A DNA stretch of 46,186 bases from Nocardiopsis suaedae (GTDB lineage Bacteria > Actinomycetota > Actinomycetes > Streptosporangiales > Streptosporangiaceae): contig NZ_JAQFWP010000059.1 of assembly GCF_027706745.1 (NCBI RefSeq), positions 1 to 46,186 of the forward strand, given 5' to 3'. Both the position numbers and the translations under genes were made by a program. Of this stretch, positions 1 through 8,830 are shown piece after piece. Each line of letters starts with the position of its first letter. The first letter of the stretch is position 1. A model generated the notes under the pieces. That model saw nothing but the letters and a program-made list of their open reading frames with translations, was not told where the DNA came from and made no database searches.

Positions 1-57
1 GTCCAGCAGGATCGCGATCTCCTCGCGTTCGGTGATCGTCAGGCGCTTGCCCGGCAC
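1..57 (-). CDS. Partial N-terminus, possibly IS30-family transposase
   Basis: Only the first 19 codons lie in the window, because the gene runs off the left edge. Reading leftward, a GTG start at 57 follows a strong AAGGAGGA ribosome binding site. The peptide begins V-P-G-K-R-L-T-I-T-E-R-E-E-I. This resembles the start of IS30-type transposases, where an 'RLT..ERE.I' helix precedes a helix-turn-helix. Other HTH proteins can start this way, so the family call is tentative. No inverted terminal repeat could be fixed in the 60 bases upstream of the start. Confidence 0.4.
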   Translation of the reverse strand, partial: MPGKRLTITEREEIAILLD

Positions 58-194
58 GTCCCGTTCCTCCTTCTCGGACCTGCACACTTGCAACACAAAC
101 TAGAACCCACCCGGACCGGAACCGGCCTTCCGGACGCGACGGGCGGCTTGGGGTCATCCTGCGCGGCGGATCCGCCACCCGATCACGCGAAAAG

Positions 195-368
195 CGTCCA
201 TTCCGCCGCTCGGGATCGCCGCCCCCACCCGGACCGCGAGGAGCCCGCCGCTCGGCAAGCAGGCCAAGGGAACCGCCCCGCTTGCGCCGTCGCCGCCGAA
301 CACCCCGACCACGCGCACACCAGGCAGTCGACAACGTCGCAGGTAGGACCAACCACCTTCGTCGTCGG
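195..368 (-). repeat. Dispersed repeat, copy A (inverted relative to copies at right end)
   Basis: Read on the minus strand, this stretch matches both copies of the 220-base tandem repeat at 45511-45942 over about 170 bases. Shared blocks include CGACGACGAAGG, CGTTGTCG, GGCGGCGACGG and GCCTGCTTGCCG, in the same order and with similar spacing. At least one single-base length difference shifts any reading frame relative to the other copies, so it is probably non-coding. The rest of the 58-487 gap shows no gene. Confidence 0.75.
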
Positions 369-487
369 CGCTCTCTGCCCGTGCGGGCCGGTGGATTCGC
401 CCTCGCAGAGGCACAGTCCACCGGAACCCGGCATGGGGCGCCGTTCGTCTCAATGGGCATCATCTCCCCCACCTGCAGGGAACATCC

Positions 488-1735
488 GTGCTGCTGATCC
501 CCCTCGCCCTGTTCATGCTCGCGGTCCACGCCTACATCGGCTGGCGCCTGATCTGGTGCACCACCCCCGCGTGGCCGCCGCGGGTGCTCGGCGGACTGGT
601 CCTGGCGGCCGGGGCCCTGCTGGGCGCGCTCAGCGTGCGGGCCCTACTGGCGGTGTCGTTCCCGTCGTGGCTGGCCTGGACCGGATTCACCTGGGCGGCG
701 GTGGTGTGCTACCTGGCCGTGTGGCTCGTGGCCATGGAGCCGTTGCACCTCCTTGGGGCCGTGCTACGGCGCCGTGCCGCGGTGCCGCAGACCGACCGGG
801 GAGGAGCGGCCCCGCCGAGTCTGCGAGGCGGTGCGCCCGAAAGCTCCGGGCAGGCCGCCTCCGCCGCCTCCGGCGGCGGGCCGCCGTTCTGGGCGCGGCG
901 CCAGGTTCTCTCGCGCGGGGCCGCTGCGGCGGCCCTCCTGGCCACCGGAGCGACCGTCGGCACCGGGGCGCGTACCGCGTTCGCCGCCCCGGACGTGCAC
1001 GAGGCGGCCGTCCCGATGCCCCGGCTCGCCCCCGGCCTGTCCGGCCTGCGGATCGGCGTCCTGGCCGACACCCACCTGTGGCCCTTCCTGGACGGGGACG
1101 GCCTGCGCCGCGCCGTCGACCTCCTCAACGCCCGCGAACCCGACCTGGTGGTCGTCGCCGGGGACCTGGCGGACGCACCGGTCGGCCGGGCGGGGGAGGA
1201 GGTCGCCGCCCTCGCGGACCTGCACGCACCGCACGGCGCCTTCTTCGTCACCGGCAACCACGAGTTCTACCGCGTGAGCGGGCCGACGGAGGAGTGGCTG
1301 GACCGTGTGGAGGAACTCGGCGTGCGCGTCCTGCGCAACGAGCGGGTGACCATCGAGCGGGACGGCGCCCGCCTGGACCTGGCGGGGGTCCACGACGAGG
1401 CCGGCCGCTCCCACGGCTCCCCGCCCGACTACGAGGCGGCGCTGGGCGGCCGGGACGAGGGCGTCCCGGCGGTCCTGGCCGCCCACACCCCCGCCCAGGT
1501 CTTCGACGCCGCCGAGTACGGGGTCGACCTGCAGGTGTCCGGGCATACCCACGGCGGGCAGACCATCCCCCTCAACGTGCTCCGCGCACGGGAGAACCCG
1601 ATCCAGTCGGGCCTGGGGCGGGTGGGCGACACCTGGCTGTACGTCACCAACGGCGTCGGCTTCTACGGCCCGCCGCAGCGGGTGGGCATCCCCCCGCAGG
1701 TCGGGCTGCTGACCCTGGAGAGCGAACCCGCCTGA
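488..1735 (+). CDS. Membrane-anchored calcineurin-type metallophosphoesterase (YkuE-like)
   Basis: The predicted 415-residue protein is a metal-dependent phosphoesterase with a membrane-embedded N-terminus. Residues 1-95 contain about three hydrophobic helices. A Gly/Ser-rich linker follows, and then a further hydrophobic stretch near 138-166 with a leading Arg-Arg. The catalytic domain starts near 185 and has the full metal-binding motif set: ADTH at 193-196, GDLAD at 225-229, GNHEF at 256-260 and GHTHGGQ near 355. YkuE-type enzymes act outside the membrane and are linked to lipid or phosphodiester hydrolysis, but the substrate here is unknown. The GTG start at 488 gives the first membrane helix immediately. 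The preceding Shine-Dalgarno is weak (AGGGA). The gene ends 33 bases before the convergent transporter gene. Confidence 0.88.
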   Translation: MLLIPLALFMLAVHAYIGWRLIWCTTPAWPPRVLGGLVLAAGALLGALSVRALLAVSFPSWLAWTGFTWAAVVCYLAVWLVAMEPLHLLGAVLRRRAAVPQTDRGGAAPPSLRGGAPESSGQAASAASGGGPPFWARRQVLSRGAAAAALLATGATVGTGARTAFAAPDVHEAAVPMPRLAPGLSGLRIGVLADTHLWPFLDGDGLRRAVDLLNAREPDLVVVAGDLADAPVGRAGEEVAALADLHAPHGAFFVTGNHEFYRVSGPTEEWLDRVEELGVRVLRNERVTIERDGARLDLAGVHDEAGRSHGSPPDYEAALGGRDEGVPAVLAAHTPAQVFDAAEYGVDLQVSGHTHGGQTIPLNVLRARENPIQSGLGRVGDTWLYVTNGVGFYGPPQRVGIPPQVGLLTLESEPA

Positions 1736-1768
1736 CCCCCGTGGTCCGCGCAACCGGCGGGGCGCCCT

Positions 1769-3202
1769 TCAGCCCCCCTCGGCGCCCTTCGGCCCGGCTC
1801 GGGGGCGGCTCGGAGACGGCTCGGGCACGGTCGTCGTCAGCCGCGCCATCTCCTTCGCGTTCAACCGGTACAGCCGCAGCAGCAGCACCGACGCCAGCAT
1901 CACCGCCGCGGGCACCAGCGTGCTCCCGACCAGCATGCCCTGCAGCGCCCGGTCCGTCTGGGCGACGGCCTCGCCCGCCGCCGACTGGCGGTAGCCGCTC
2001 ACCGCCAGCGCCGCGCTCAGCAGCTGGGCGCCCAGCGCCCCGCCCAGGGCCTCCATCGACGACCAGATCCCGGCCAGCACGCCCGCCTGGTGCCTGCCGC
2101 TCACCGCGCGCGTGGCGGCGATGCAGTCGGTCAGCATCGAGTACGGCAGCATCGTGCAGCCCGCGTTGCCCGTGCCCACCACCACCGACATGGCGACCGC
2201 CCACGGCAGGCCGCCCATCACCGGGATGAAGTACAGGCCCACGGCCCCGGCGATGAAGAACCCGGCCGCCAGGGCCAGCGTCGGCCGCTTGTCCAGGCGG
2301 CGCGAGACGGCCATCCATACGGGCATGGTCGCGATCAGCGGCACCGTCACGCACACGACCAGCAGGGCGGTGTACCCCGGCTCGCCCATCACGTGCCCGG
2401 TCACGTACGGCACGCCCGCGATCATCGTCCCCGAGGCCACCACCTGCAGGAACGCCGTCGGCAGCAGCCGCCGGAAGTGCGGGTTGCCCAGCGCCGTGCG
2501 GAACTGGGCCACCAGCCCCTGCGCCTCGTGCACCCGGCGGCGCAACGGCGCCTTGCGCGTCCAGTACACGCACCCCGCCATGACCGCCATCGTGATGGCC
2601 GCCATCACCACGCCCATCAGGCGGTAGCCCTCGATCGCGTTCCCGGGCCCCGTGCTGTGCACCAGGACGGGCGCGAGCGCCCCGCCCAGCAGCAGCGCCA
2701 CGCCGACGAACACCGTCCGCCAGCTCTGCAGCACCGACCGCTCGTGGTAGCTGTCGGTGATCTCCCCGGGCATCGCCGCATACGGCACCTGGAACACCGA
2801 CGCCGACAGCGCCGCCGCGACGAACACCGCCAGGACGGCGAACGCCGCGGGCGCGCCCTGCAGGGGGAACCCCGCGAACAGCAGCGCGAAGCACACCGGC
2901 AGGGCGAACGTGCCCGCCAGCATCCACGGGCGGCGCGGCCCCCACCGGGACACGGTCCGGTCCGAGCGGATGCCGATGAACGGGCCCGCCAGCACGTCCA
3001 CCGCCTTGGGCGCCACCACGACGAACCCGGCCAGGGCGGGCGCCACGGCCAGGGCGTCGGTCAGGTAGATCAGCAGCAGCAGGGACGGGACCGTCGTGAA
3101 CACGTGGGTGGCGATCGCGCCCACCCCGTAGCCCGCGTGGACGGATCGGGGCAGCATCGCACCGCGGAGGCCGTCGGCCTCCGCAGCGGGGGGTGCGGTC
3201 AT
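1769..3202 (-). CDS. MFS sugar:cation symporter-like transporter (GPH family)
   Basis: This is a polytopic membrane protein of about 477 residues with roughly 12 hydrophobic helices. The N-terminal pattern of an amphipathic start, 'YGVGAIATHVF' and then 'GFVVVAPKAVDVLAGPFIG..SDRT.SRWGPRRPW' is typical of the glycoside-pentoside-hexuronide:cation symporter (MelB-like) branch of the major facilitator superfamily. The Asp of the D-x-L-A-G-P segment is the usual cation-site position. The start is uncertain. ATG at 3202 leaves a 7-base gap to the upstream stop, while GTG at 3223 overlaps it, and neither has a clear ribosome binding site. The gene is almost certainly co-transcribed with the MpaB-like gene upstream. 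The substrate cannot be inferred. Confidence 0.85.
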   Translation of the reverse strand: MTAPPAAEADGLRGAMLPRSVHAGYGVGAIATHVFTTVPSLLLLIYLTDALAVAPALAGFVVVAPKAVDVLAGPFIGIRSDRTVSRWGPRRPWMLAGTFALPVCFALLFAGFPLQGAPAAFAVLAVFVAAALSASVFQVPYAAMPGEITDSYHERSVLQSWRTVFVGVALLLGGALAPVLVHSTGPGNAIEGYRLMGVVMAAITMAVMAGCVYWTRKAPLRRRVHEAQGLVAQFRTALGNPHFRRLLPTAFLQVVASGTMIAGVPYVTGHVMGEPGYTALLVVCVTVPLIATMPVWMAVSRRLDKRPTLALAAGFFIAGAVGLYFIPVMGGLPWAVAMSVVVGTGNAGCTMLPYSMLTDCIAATRAVSGRHQAGVLAGIWSSMEALGGALGAQLLSAALAVSGYRQSAAGEAVAQTDRALQGMLVGSTLVPAAVMLASVLLLRLYRLNAKEMARLTTTVPEPSPSRPRAGPKGAEGG

Positions 3203-3209
3203 GGCCGGT

Positions 3210-4181
3210 TCAGACCTGTTCACCCTGCTGGGCGCCGCGCTTCTCCGGCGGCAGCGCCTCGCCCGGGGCCGGGACGCGGTCGCGGCTGCCCGACACCTCC
3301 ACCGTCCGCAGGTCGTGCGGGACCGGGCACTTCGCGGGGAAGGTGCCGATCCGGCTCGGGTCGAACCCGTCCGGGTAGCTCTTGATGTTCGGGTTGTCGT
3401 CTTCGGTGAACGGCTCCACGCGCGGCGGCATGAACCGCACGACCCTCGCCCGCGCCTTGAGGGCGAACTTCGCGGCGCCCTTCCAGAAGCCCGACGCCGG
3501 CTCGTACCGGAACGCCCCGGTCAGCCGGTCGTCCAGCAGCGCCATGGTGAACTTCTTCATCACCGGCCGCTGCCAGGACGGGGAGAAGTCGAGCATCAGG
3601 TCGAGCGTGCTGTCGGACACCGCGCGGCCGCCCTCGCTGAAGCCGAAGTGCTCGCGCTCGTAGGAGTCGAACAGCTCGTAGAACTCCTCGAACGTGTCGG
3701 GAATGTCCTTGATCGCCATGTGGCGGCCGAGGTCGCGGTAGTAGTTGGTGTTCGCGCGGATCTCGTGCTCGCTCAGGCGGCGCCACCCGAAGCCCCACTC
3801 GTTGAGCCAGCGCGGGGGCATCACCACGAACGTGCTCAGCACGTACAGGTAGTCCTCGTTGGAGATGTCGTAGCTGCGGTGCATCTGGTTCATGCGCCGC
3901 AGGGCGTCGCGGCCCCGCCCCGGCTCGAAACCGTGCCGCAGCATCTGGCCCAGCAGCAGCGCGGTGTCGTCGTACCGGTGCTGCGTGCGGTCGGTGAACT
4001 CCTCGGTGTCGCCCAGCAGCCCGCCGATGCTGGGCACCGCATAGGTCCGGTACAGGGCCAGCCCGAGGGCCTGGGACATGTCCCAGGGGAACTCGTGGGC
4101 GCCCAGGACGAAGGTGATCCGGCGCGCGTCGGCCTCGGCGTCGAGGCGGTGGATCTCGTCGTACCAGTCGAACCGTTTCAT
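3210..4181 (-). CDS. Oxygenase MpaB family protein (DUF2236-like)
   Basis: The 323-residue soluble protein resembles the MpaB / rubber-oxygenase catalytic family of heme-associated oxygenases. Supporting features are 'TQHRYDDTALLL', 'HRSYDISNEDYLYVLSTFVV.P..W' and 'RLSEHE..ANTNYYRDLGR', a His/Tyr-rich helical core usual in this family. The ATG at 4181 was chosen because GGAGAGG lies six bases upstream. The longer version adds 17 low-complexity residues. The C-terminus is Pro/Arg/Glu-rich and possibly unstructured. The gene is transcribed toward the GPH transporter, 7 bases away, so the pair may import and oxidise a hydrophobic or sugar-derived substrate (inference). A perfect palindrome lies about 57 bases upstream of the start. 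Confidence 0.7.
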   Translation of the reverse strand: MKRFDWYDEIHRLDAEADARRITFVLGAHEFPWDMSQALGLALYRTYAVPSIGGLLGDTEEFTDRTQHRYDDTALLLGQMLRHGFEPGRGRDALRRMNQMHRSYDISNEDYLYVLSTFVVMPPRWLNEWGFGWRRLSEHEIRANTNYYRDLGRHMAIKDIPDTFEEFYELFDSYEREHFGFSEGGRAVSDSTLDLMLDFSPSWQRPVMKKFTMALLDDRLTGAFRYEPASGFWKGAAKFALKARARVVRFMPPRVEPFTEDDNPNIKSYPDGFDPSRIGTFPAKCPVPHDLRTVEVSGSRDRVPAPGEALPPEKRGAQQGEQV

Positions 4182-4237
4182 CGGGCCTCTCCGGTGCGGT
4201 GTGGGGACGGGGCGGGCCGGGGGGACACCCACCGAGT

Positions 4238-4255
4238 GACCGGTAGGTACCGGTC
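4238..4255. promoter_or_regulatory. Perfect 8-2-8 inverted repeat, TetR-type operator candidate
   Basis: The sequence GACCGGTA-GG-TACCGGTC is a perfect inverted repeat. A second imperfect repeat, CGGTA(n7)TACCG, follows at 4255-4271. It lies 57-74 bases upstream of the MpaB-like gene and downstream of the conservon. This is where an operator for the MpaB-GPH pair would be expected. Size and symmetry fit a TetR-family site. No matching regulator gene is adjacent. Confidence 0.5.
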
Positions 4256-4346
4256 GGTAGGGACCTTACCGGCCGCCCCCGCGCCCGAGGAACTCCGCCC
4301 CGCGCGGCAGCCCCGGCGGCACAGGGGATCGCGCGCCCCGCGCCGG

Positions 4347-4943
4347 TCAGGCCGGGGCGGCGGTGCGCCGCGCCACGTGCCGCACCAGCGTCAGCAGCAC
4401 CTCCTTGCTGGAGGACCGGTCGCGCGCGTCGCACAGCAGCACCGGCACCTCCGGCGGGATGCTCAGCGCCGCGCGCACCTCCTCGGCCTCGTAGTGGTGC
4501 GCGCCCTCGAAGCAGTTCACCGCCACCACGAACGGCACCCCCCGCCGCTCGAAGAAGTCCACCGCGGGGAAGCAGGTCTCCAGCCGCCGCGTGTCGGCGA
4601 GCACCACCGACCCGAGCGCACCCGTGGCCAGCTCTTCCCACATGAACCAGAAGCGCTGCTGGCCGGGCGTGCCGAACAGGTAGAGGACCAGGTCCTCGTT
4701 GATGGTGATGCGGCCGAAGTCCAGGGCCACCGTGGTGGTGTTCTTCTGCTCCACCCCGGACAGGTCGTCCACGCCCAGGCTGGCCTCGGTCATCAGCTCC
4801 TCGGTGCTGAGCGGTGCGACCTCGCTGATCGAACCGACCAGGGTGGTCTTGCCCGCGCCGAAGCCGCCCGCCACCAGGATCTTGATGGCGGCCGGGATGC
4901 GCTCGCCGCCGTCCGGGCCGCTGTCAGAGTCGTTGGATGCCAT
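4347..4943 (-). CDS. cvnD: Conservon GTPase, CvnD-like small GTP-binding protein
   Basis: This 198-residue P-loop GTPase is the output GTP switch of the four-gene conservon. The Walker A P-loop reads GGFGAGKTTLV at residues 26-36, and the G3-like element 'LFGTPGQQRFWFMWEEL' follows near 88-104. The guanine-specifying NKxD motif is replaced by 'AVNCFEG', as is usual in this family (MglA/Cvn-like). Conservons are thought to work as bacterial G-protein-coupled-like modules. In Streptomyces, some control aerial growth and secondary metabolism. The gene overlaps the preceding cvnC by 20 bases, and cvnA-D form one minus-strand operon. Confidence 0.93.
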   Translation of the reverse strand: MASNDSDSGPDGGERIPAAIKILVAGGFGAGKTTLVGSISEVAPLSTEELMTEASLGVDDLSGVEQKNTTTVALDFGRITINEDLVLYLFGTPGQQRFWFMWEELATGALGSVVLADTRRLETCFPAVDFFERRGVPFVVAVNCFEGAHHYEAEEVRAALSIPPEVPVLLCDARDRSSSKEVLLTLVRHVARRTAAPA

Positions 4944-5298
4944 CGAGAACCGCCTGCAGTACGTCCCGGCTCACCGGGCTCTCTGTCGTGTAGGGGGCGC
5001 GGGCCAGGACGTAGCCCCGGCCGATGAGGTCGCCGAGCAGCACCTTGACCACGGCGACGGGGATGTCCATGTGCGCGGAGACCTCGGCCACCGACTGGGC
5101 CCTGCGGCACAGCTCCAGGATGCGCAGCTGCTCCGGTTCCAGGGCCATCTCGTCGACCTCGGCGCGCGCGGCGATGACCACGCTGACCATGTCCAGCTGG
5201 ACGGCGTCGGCGTGCTGCCGGCCCTCAGTGAGGATGTAGGGCCGGACGACCGACCCGGCCTCGTCCTGGCCGAGACCCGAATCGCGGGGATCCGCCAT
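4924..5298 (-). CDS. cvnC: Conservon DUF742 protein, CvnC-like
   Basis: This 124-residue protein has the DUF742 signature: 'VRPYILTEGR' near residues 18-27, an 'EQLRILELC...SVAEVSAHMDIPVAVVKVLLGDLI..GYV' winged-helix-like core and a short C-terminal tail. The ATG at 5298 was chosen over an upstream GTG because GGGAGG sits five bases before it. The stop of cvnB lies just upstream, at 5310. In known conservons the DUF742 protein sits between the roadblock protein and the GTPase and contacts both. The HTH-like core hints at nucleic-acid or protein contact, but its biochemical role is not settled. Confidence 0.92.
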   Translation of the reverse strand: MADPRDSGLGQDEAGSVVRPYILTEGRQHADAVQLDMVSVVIAARAEVDEMALEPEQLRILELCRRAQSVAEVSAHMDIPVAVVKVLLGDLIGRGYVLARAPYTTESPVSRDVLQAVLDGIQRL

Positions 5299-5309
5299 GG
5301 TGCCTCCCG

Positions 5310-5732
5310 TCACCCGGCCGACTCCGGCGCGGGCCTCCCGTCACCCCGGGGGGCCGCGTCCAGGAACCGGCCGACCTGTTCCACAAGGACGTTCATCTCG
5401 TACGCGATGAGGCCCACATCGGACCCCTCCTCGGACACCACGGCCAGGCAGGCGCCGCTGCCCGCGCCGGTGACGAACAGGTAGGCGCGCTCCATCTCCA
5501 CGACGGTCTGCAGCACCTCACCGCCGTTGAACTGCTTGCCGGTGCCGCGGGCCAGGCTCTGGAAGGCCGAGGCGACCGCGGAGAGCTGCTCGGCGTCGTC
5601 CTTGCCCAGGTCGGCCGAGCTGCCCATGAGCAGGCCGTCGGCGGACAGGACGATCGCGTACCGGGCGCCCACCGCGCGCTCGACGAGCCCGTCGAGGAGC
5701 CAGTTCAAGTCCTTCGCAGCGTTGTTCGTCAA
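5310..5732 (-). CDS. cvnB: Conservon roadblock/LC7 protein, CvnB-like
   Basis: This 140-residue protein of the roadblock/LC7 (Longin-like) fold begins with the conservon hallmark 'DLNWLLDGLVERAVGARYAIVLSADG'-type segment. It also has the 'DAEQLSAVASAFQSLARG' helix and a conserved Cys in 'GACLAVVSEEG'. Roadblock proteins in these modules act as GTPase-activating or scaffold partners of CvnD. The start is a TTG at 5732, two bases after the cvnA stop. AAGGA lies about 12 bases upstream, and no better in-frame start precedes the conserved N-terminus. The spacing implies translational coupling with cvnA. Confidence 0.92.
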   Translation of the reverse strand: MTNNAAKDLNWLLDGLVERAVGARYAIVLSADGLLMGSSADLGKDDAEQLSAVASAFQSLARGTGKQFNGGEVLQTVVEMERAYLFVTGAGSGACLAVVSEEGSDVGLIAYEMNVLVEQVGRFLDAAPRGDGRPAPESAG

Positions 5733-5734
5733 GG

Positions 5735-8368
5735 TCAGGAGTCCTTCTCAGTGTCCTCGGTGGTGTCGTCCTCGGCGGCGCGGCCCTGGCCGCGGCTCTC
5801 CTCGCGGCCGCGGCGGGTGCCCTGCTGGAACGCGGACATGTTCCGGCGCAGCCGCTCTGAGCGCTCCGGATCCTGTGGGGCGGATCCGGACGGGGGTGCG
5901 CCCTGCCCGCCGCCGTCGCCGTCCGCGGCGGGATCGTTCGGGCAGCGGTCGGCGAGCTGGGGGGCGAGGTTGGTCTGCGGGCGCCGCTTGGGCAGCGCCG
6001 GTCGGTCGGCGCCGTCGCCGGCCGGGGCCGGGTCGGGGCGGGTGTCGCGCGAGGCGGGGCCGGAGCGGAGCGAGCCGCGCCGGGGCAGGCCCGAGGGGGT
6101 GACGGTGGGGCCGCCGTCGCGGGCGGAGCCGTTCCCCCCTTCGCCGCCGGGGGCGGCGAACGGCGCCAGGGCACTGATCGCCTTGTCCGTCGGCTCCCCG
6201 GTGCGGACCTCCAGCGGGGCGTCCGGGGCGTCGTCCGGGGTCTCCGGGGCCTCGGCGGGGGCGTCGTCCGGCGCCGCGTCCGCGCCGTCGCCCCCGGCGG
6301 CCTCCTCGACCGCCTCCCGTTCCTTCGCGGCCGGGGACGGGCCGTCGGAGGCGCCCAGCAGGTCCCCGTCGGACGGCGCGGGGGAGGGCGCGGGGAGCCC
6401 GCGCGGCGACGCGGGCGCGGGGGCCTCGGAGATCAGCTCCGGCGGCAGCAGCACGATCGCCTGCACGCCGCCGTAGGGCGAGGAGCGCAGCCACACCTTG
6501 ATCCCGTGCCGCTTGGCCAGCCGCGAGACGACGAACAGGCCCAGGCGCATCTTCTCGTTGAGCCGCATCACGTCGAACTCGGGCGGGTCCGCCAGCAGGG
6601 CGTTGGCCGACTCGAACTCGTCGTCCTGCATGCCCAGGCCGCGGTCCTCGATCTCCACGGTCACGCCGTTGGGCACCTGCTCGCTGCTGAGCATCACCCG
6701 GGTGTGCGGCGGGGAGAACGCGGTGGCGTTGTCCACCAGCTCGGCGACCAGGTGGATGACGTCGGCCACCGCCGGGCCGATCAGCGACACCCGGGCGATG
6801 TGGTTGCGCTGCACCCGCGAGTAGTCGCCGGACTCGGAGATGGCCCCGCGCAGCACGTCCACCAGCGGCATCGGGCGGTGCCAGGTGCGGCCCGGGTTCT
6901 CCCCGCCCAGGATGAGCAGGTTCTCGGCGTTGCGGCGGGAGCGGGTGGCCAGGTGGTCCAGCTTGAACAGCTCGGTGAGCTGGGCGGGGTCCTCCTGGTC
7001 GCGCTCCATCCGGTCGAGCAGGCGGAGCTGGCGGTGGATCAGGGTCTGGCTGCGGTGGGCGATGCTCAGGAACACCCGGTTCACGCCGTGCCGCAGCTCG
7101 GCCTGGTTGATCGCCGCCTCCACCGCGGTGCGCTGGGCGGTGTCGAACGAGCGGGCGACCTGGCCGATCTCGTCGTCGTCCTGGTTGGCGACCAGGTCGG
7201 GCAGCTCGTCGTCCAGCTCCACCGGCTCGTGCCGGCGCAGCCGGCCCATGATGCCGGGCAGCCGCCGCTCGGTGAGCTCCTCGGTGTCGTCGCGCAGCCG
7301 GTGCAGCCGGTCGACCAGGCGGTGCGCGGAGCGGGTGGCGGTGAGCACCGCCAGGATCGCCAGGGAACCGACGCCCGCGCTGCCCAGGACGGCCATGGCC
7401 ATCGACCGGTAGGCCACGTTGGCCTGCAGGGACCCGGCGTACAGCGCCTCGTCGGCGCCGATCGCGGTGAGCTCGTCGAAGACGGCGAGGTAGGCCTCGT
7501 CCCAGTCCTCCTTGTCGACCGGCATCGGGAAGCGCTCGGTGACCTCGCCGGTGACCGGGTCGGTCTCGGTCTCGGCCGGGCGCTGCATGATCTGGTCGAC
7601 GTACTCGTTCAGCCGCTTGAACTCGGGGGTCTCGGTCAGCTCCCGGTACCGCACGCGCTGCTCGGGGCCGAGGAAGGGGGCGGTCTGCTCCATCCGCGAC
7701 TCGTAGGCGCCGAACTCCTGCACGAAGGCGTGCATGTCGGGGTGGCTCAGCTCGTCCTCGGCGAAGGAGCGGATGAGCTGGGCGTCGGCACGGCCGAGCT
7801 GGTCGACGGCGCGGAAGGTGGAGGTGGCGCTGACCCCCGGCCCCATCGACTCGGGGTTGGTGCCCGCGCGGGCCAGGTCGTCGAAGACGTCGGCGGCGGC
7901 GGCGGTGACGCCGTTGAAGAAGTCCAGGACCTCCCGGCGGGAGGCGGTGCCCGCCTTCACGGAGGCGCGGAGCTCCTCGATGCCCTCGTAGGACTCCTGG
8001 AGCCGGGTGATGCGCTCGACGGAGGACTCCGGGACGAGCGGCTTCAGCTCGTCGTAGTCCGTGATGATCGTGCCCATCTTGTCCGAGGACTCCTGCTGGG
8101 CCTCCTCCAGCTCACCGGCCAGGTCGTCCGGGTGCTCCAGGTACCCGACGGTGATGGTGCGCTCCTTCATCACCGTCGTCAGCGCCACGGCGGACGGCGT
8201 GAGGTAGGTCTCGTTGCCCTTGCTCAGGGCCAGCTCCATGGCGGCGTTGTAGAACAGGACGCCGCTGACGACGAGCCACACCGCGACCAGCGCCGCGGTG
8301 GGGGTCATGACGATCCTGCGGAGCCGGGTGCGGATGCTCGGGACCCGCCGCTTCTCTGCTTCCTGCAC
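5735..8368 (-). CDS. cvnA: Conservon sensor histidine kinase-like protein with nitrate/sulfate-sensing ectodomain, CvnA-like
   Basis: The sensor of the conservon has about 877 residues. A membrane helix lies near residues 20-42. A helical extracellular NIT-type domain reaches to about 330, followed by a second membrane helix near 332-358 and a HAMP-like linker. The DHp-like helix 'HRSQTLIHRQLRLLDRME' comes next, then a GHKL ATPase domain with the N-box 'ELVDNATAFSPP', 'DRGLGM' and 'GLFVVSRLAKRHG'. The last 240 residues are a disordered tail rich in Pro, Ala, Asp and Gly. The GTG at 8368 is preferred because AGGAGAG lies four bases upstream. An ATG 33 bases further out lacks a site. No response regulator is adjacent, as is normal for conservons. 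Confidence 0.92.
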   Translation of the reverse strand: MQEAEKRRVPSIRTRLRRIVMTPTAALVAVWLVVSGVLFYNAAMELALSKGNETYLTPSAVALTTVMKERTITVGYLEHPDDLAGELEEAQQESSDKMGTIITDYDELKPLVPESSVERITRLQESYEGIEELRASVKAGTASRREVLDFFNGVTAAAADVFDDLARAGTNPESMGPGVSATSTFRAVDQLGRADAQLIRSFAEDELSHPDMHAFVQEFGAYESRMEQTAPFLGPEQRVRYRELTETPEFKRLNEYVDQIMQRPAETETDPVTGEVTERFPMPVDKEDWDEAYLAVFDELTAIGADEALYAGSLQANVAYRSMAMAVLGSAGVGSLAILAVLTATRSAHRLVDRLHRLRDDTEELTERRLPGIMGRLRRHEPVELDDELPDLVANQDDDEIGQVARSFDTAQRTAVEAAINQAELRHGVNRVFLSIAHRSQTLIHRQLRLLDRMERDQEDPAQLTELFKLDHLATRSRRNAENLLILGGENPGRTWHRPMPLVDVLRGAISESGDYSRVQRNHIARVSLIGPAVADVIHLVAELVDNATAFSPPHTRVMLSSEQVPNGVTVEIEDRGLGMQDDEFESANALLADPPEFDVMRLNEKMRLGLFVVSRLAKRHGIKVWLRSSPYGGVQAIVLLPPELISEAPAPASPRGLPAPSPAPSDGDLLGASDGPSPAAKEREAVEEAAGGDGADAAPDDAPAEAPETPDDAPDAPLEVRTGEPTDKAISALAPFAAPGGEGGNGSARDGGPTVTPSGLPRRGSLRSGPASRDTRPDPAPAGDGADRPALPKRRPQTNLAPQLADRCPNDPAADGDGGGQGAPPSGSAPQDPERSERLRRNMSAFQQGTRRGREESRGQGRAAEDDTTEDTEKDS

Positions 8369-8708
8369 TGCTCTCCTATGGCCCGTGCCTTGAGCACACA
8401 TGGACGCGGTGGAACGGCGAAGGGGCGTTCCGGTGCTTTCGGTGTGGAGGACCGGCGGCCGGTGCGCGCGCGGCGCCCTCCGGCCGGGCCGACCTGTCCG
8501 CGCAACGCGAGGAAGACGCGGGGATTCGGCCCAGGGATCGTATCTCGCCCGAGTAAGGGCGGGAATCGCCGGGGGGACGGGCCTCCAGGGGCTCTGCGGT
8601 GCGGTGGGGCAGGGAAGACTTTGGTCCCTAACTGGGCGTCCGTCGTGTGGATGTGGGCGTTTGCCGGGTTCGGTCCGACAGCGCTACGCGTTCGTAGCCT
8701 GACGAAGA

Positions 8709-8737
8709 ATTATCGAATAGTTACAGAAGAGTGTCGG
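8709..8737 (-). promoter_or_regulatory. Candidate promoter for the conservon operon
   Basis: On the minus strand, CCGACA and GATAAT are separated by 17 bases in the only AT-rich island of the 8402-8830 gap. It would give a leader of about 330 bases before cvnA, which is long, so a nearer promoter cannot be excluded. No gene is seen in the rest of the gap. Confidence 0.4.
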
Positions 8738-8830
8738 CGGGCGCCCGTACCGGCGGCTCCCGGCCGCCCCCGTCTCCGGATCCGGTGTTCTCCCGCGCGG
8801 CCGTGCGGGCGCGGCTAGCCTGGTGGACCT

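Noticed and set aside
88-2229. 713-codon plus-strand open frame
   Set aside because: It is a shadow. Its product is low complexity, rich in Arg/Pro/Gly, and it runs through the metallophosphoesterase and the convergent transporter. High GC produces such frames on every strand here.
3201-5027. 608-codon plus-strand open frame
   Set aside because: It is antisense to the MpaB-like and conservon genes, which have clear family motifs. The product is Arg/His/Val-rich and has no domain.
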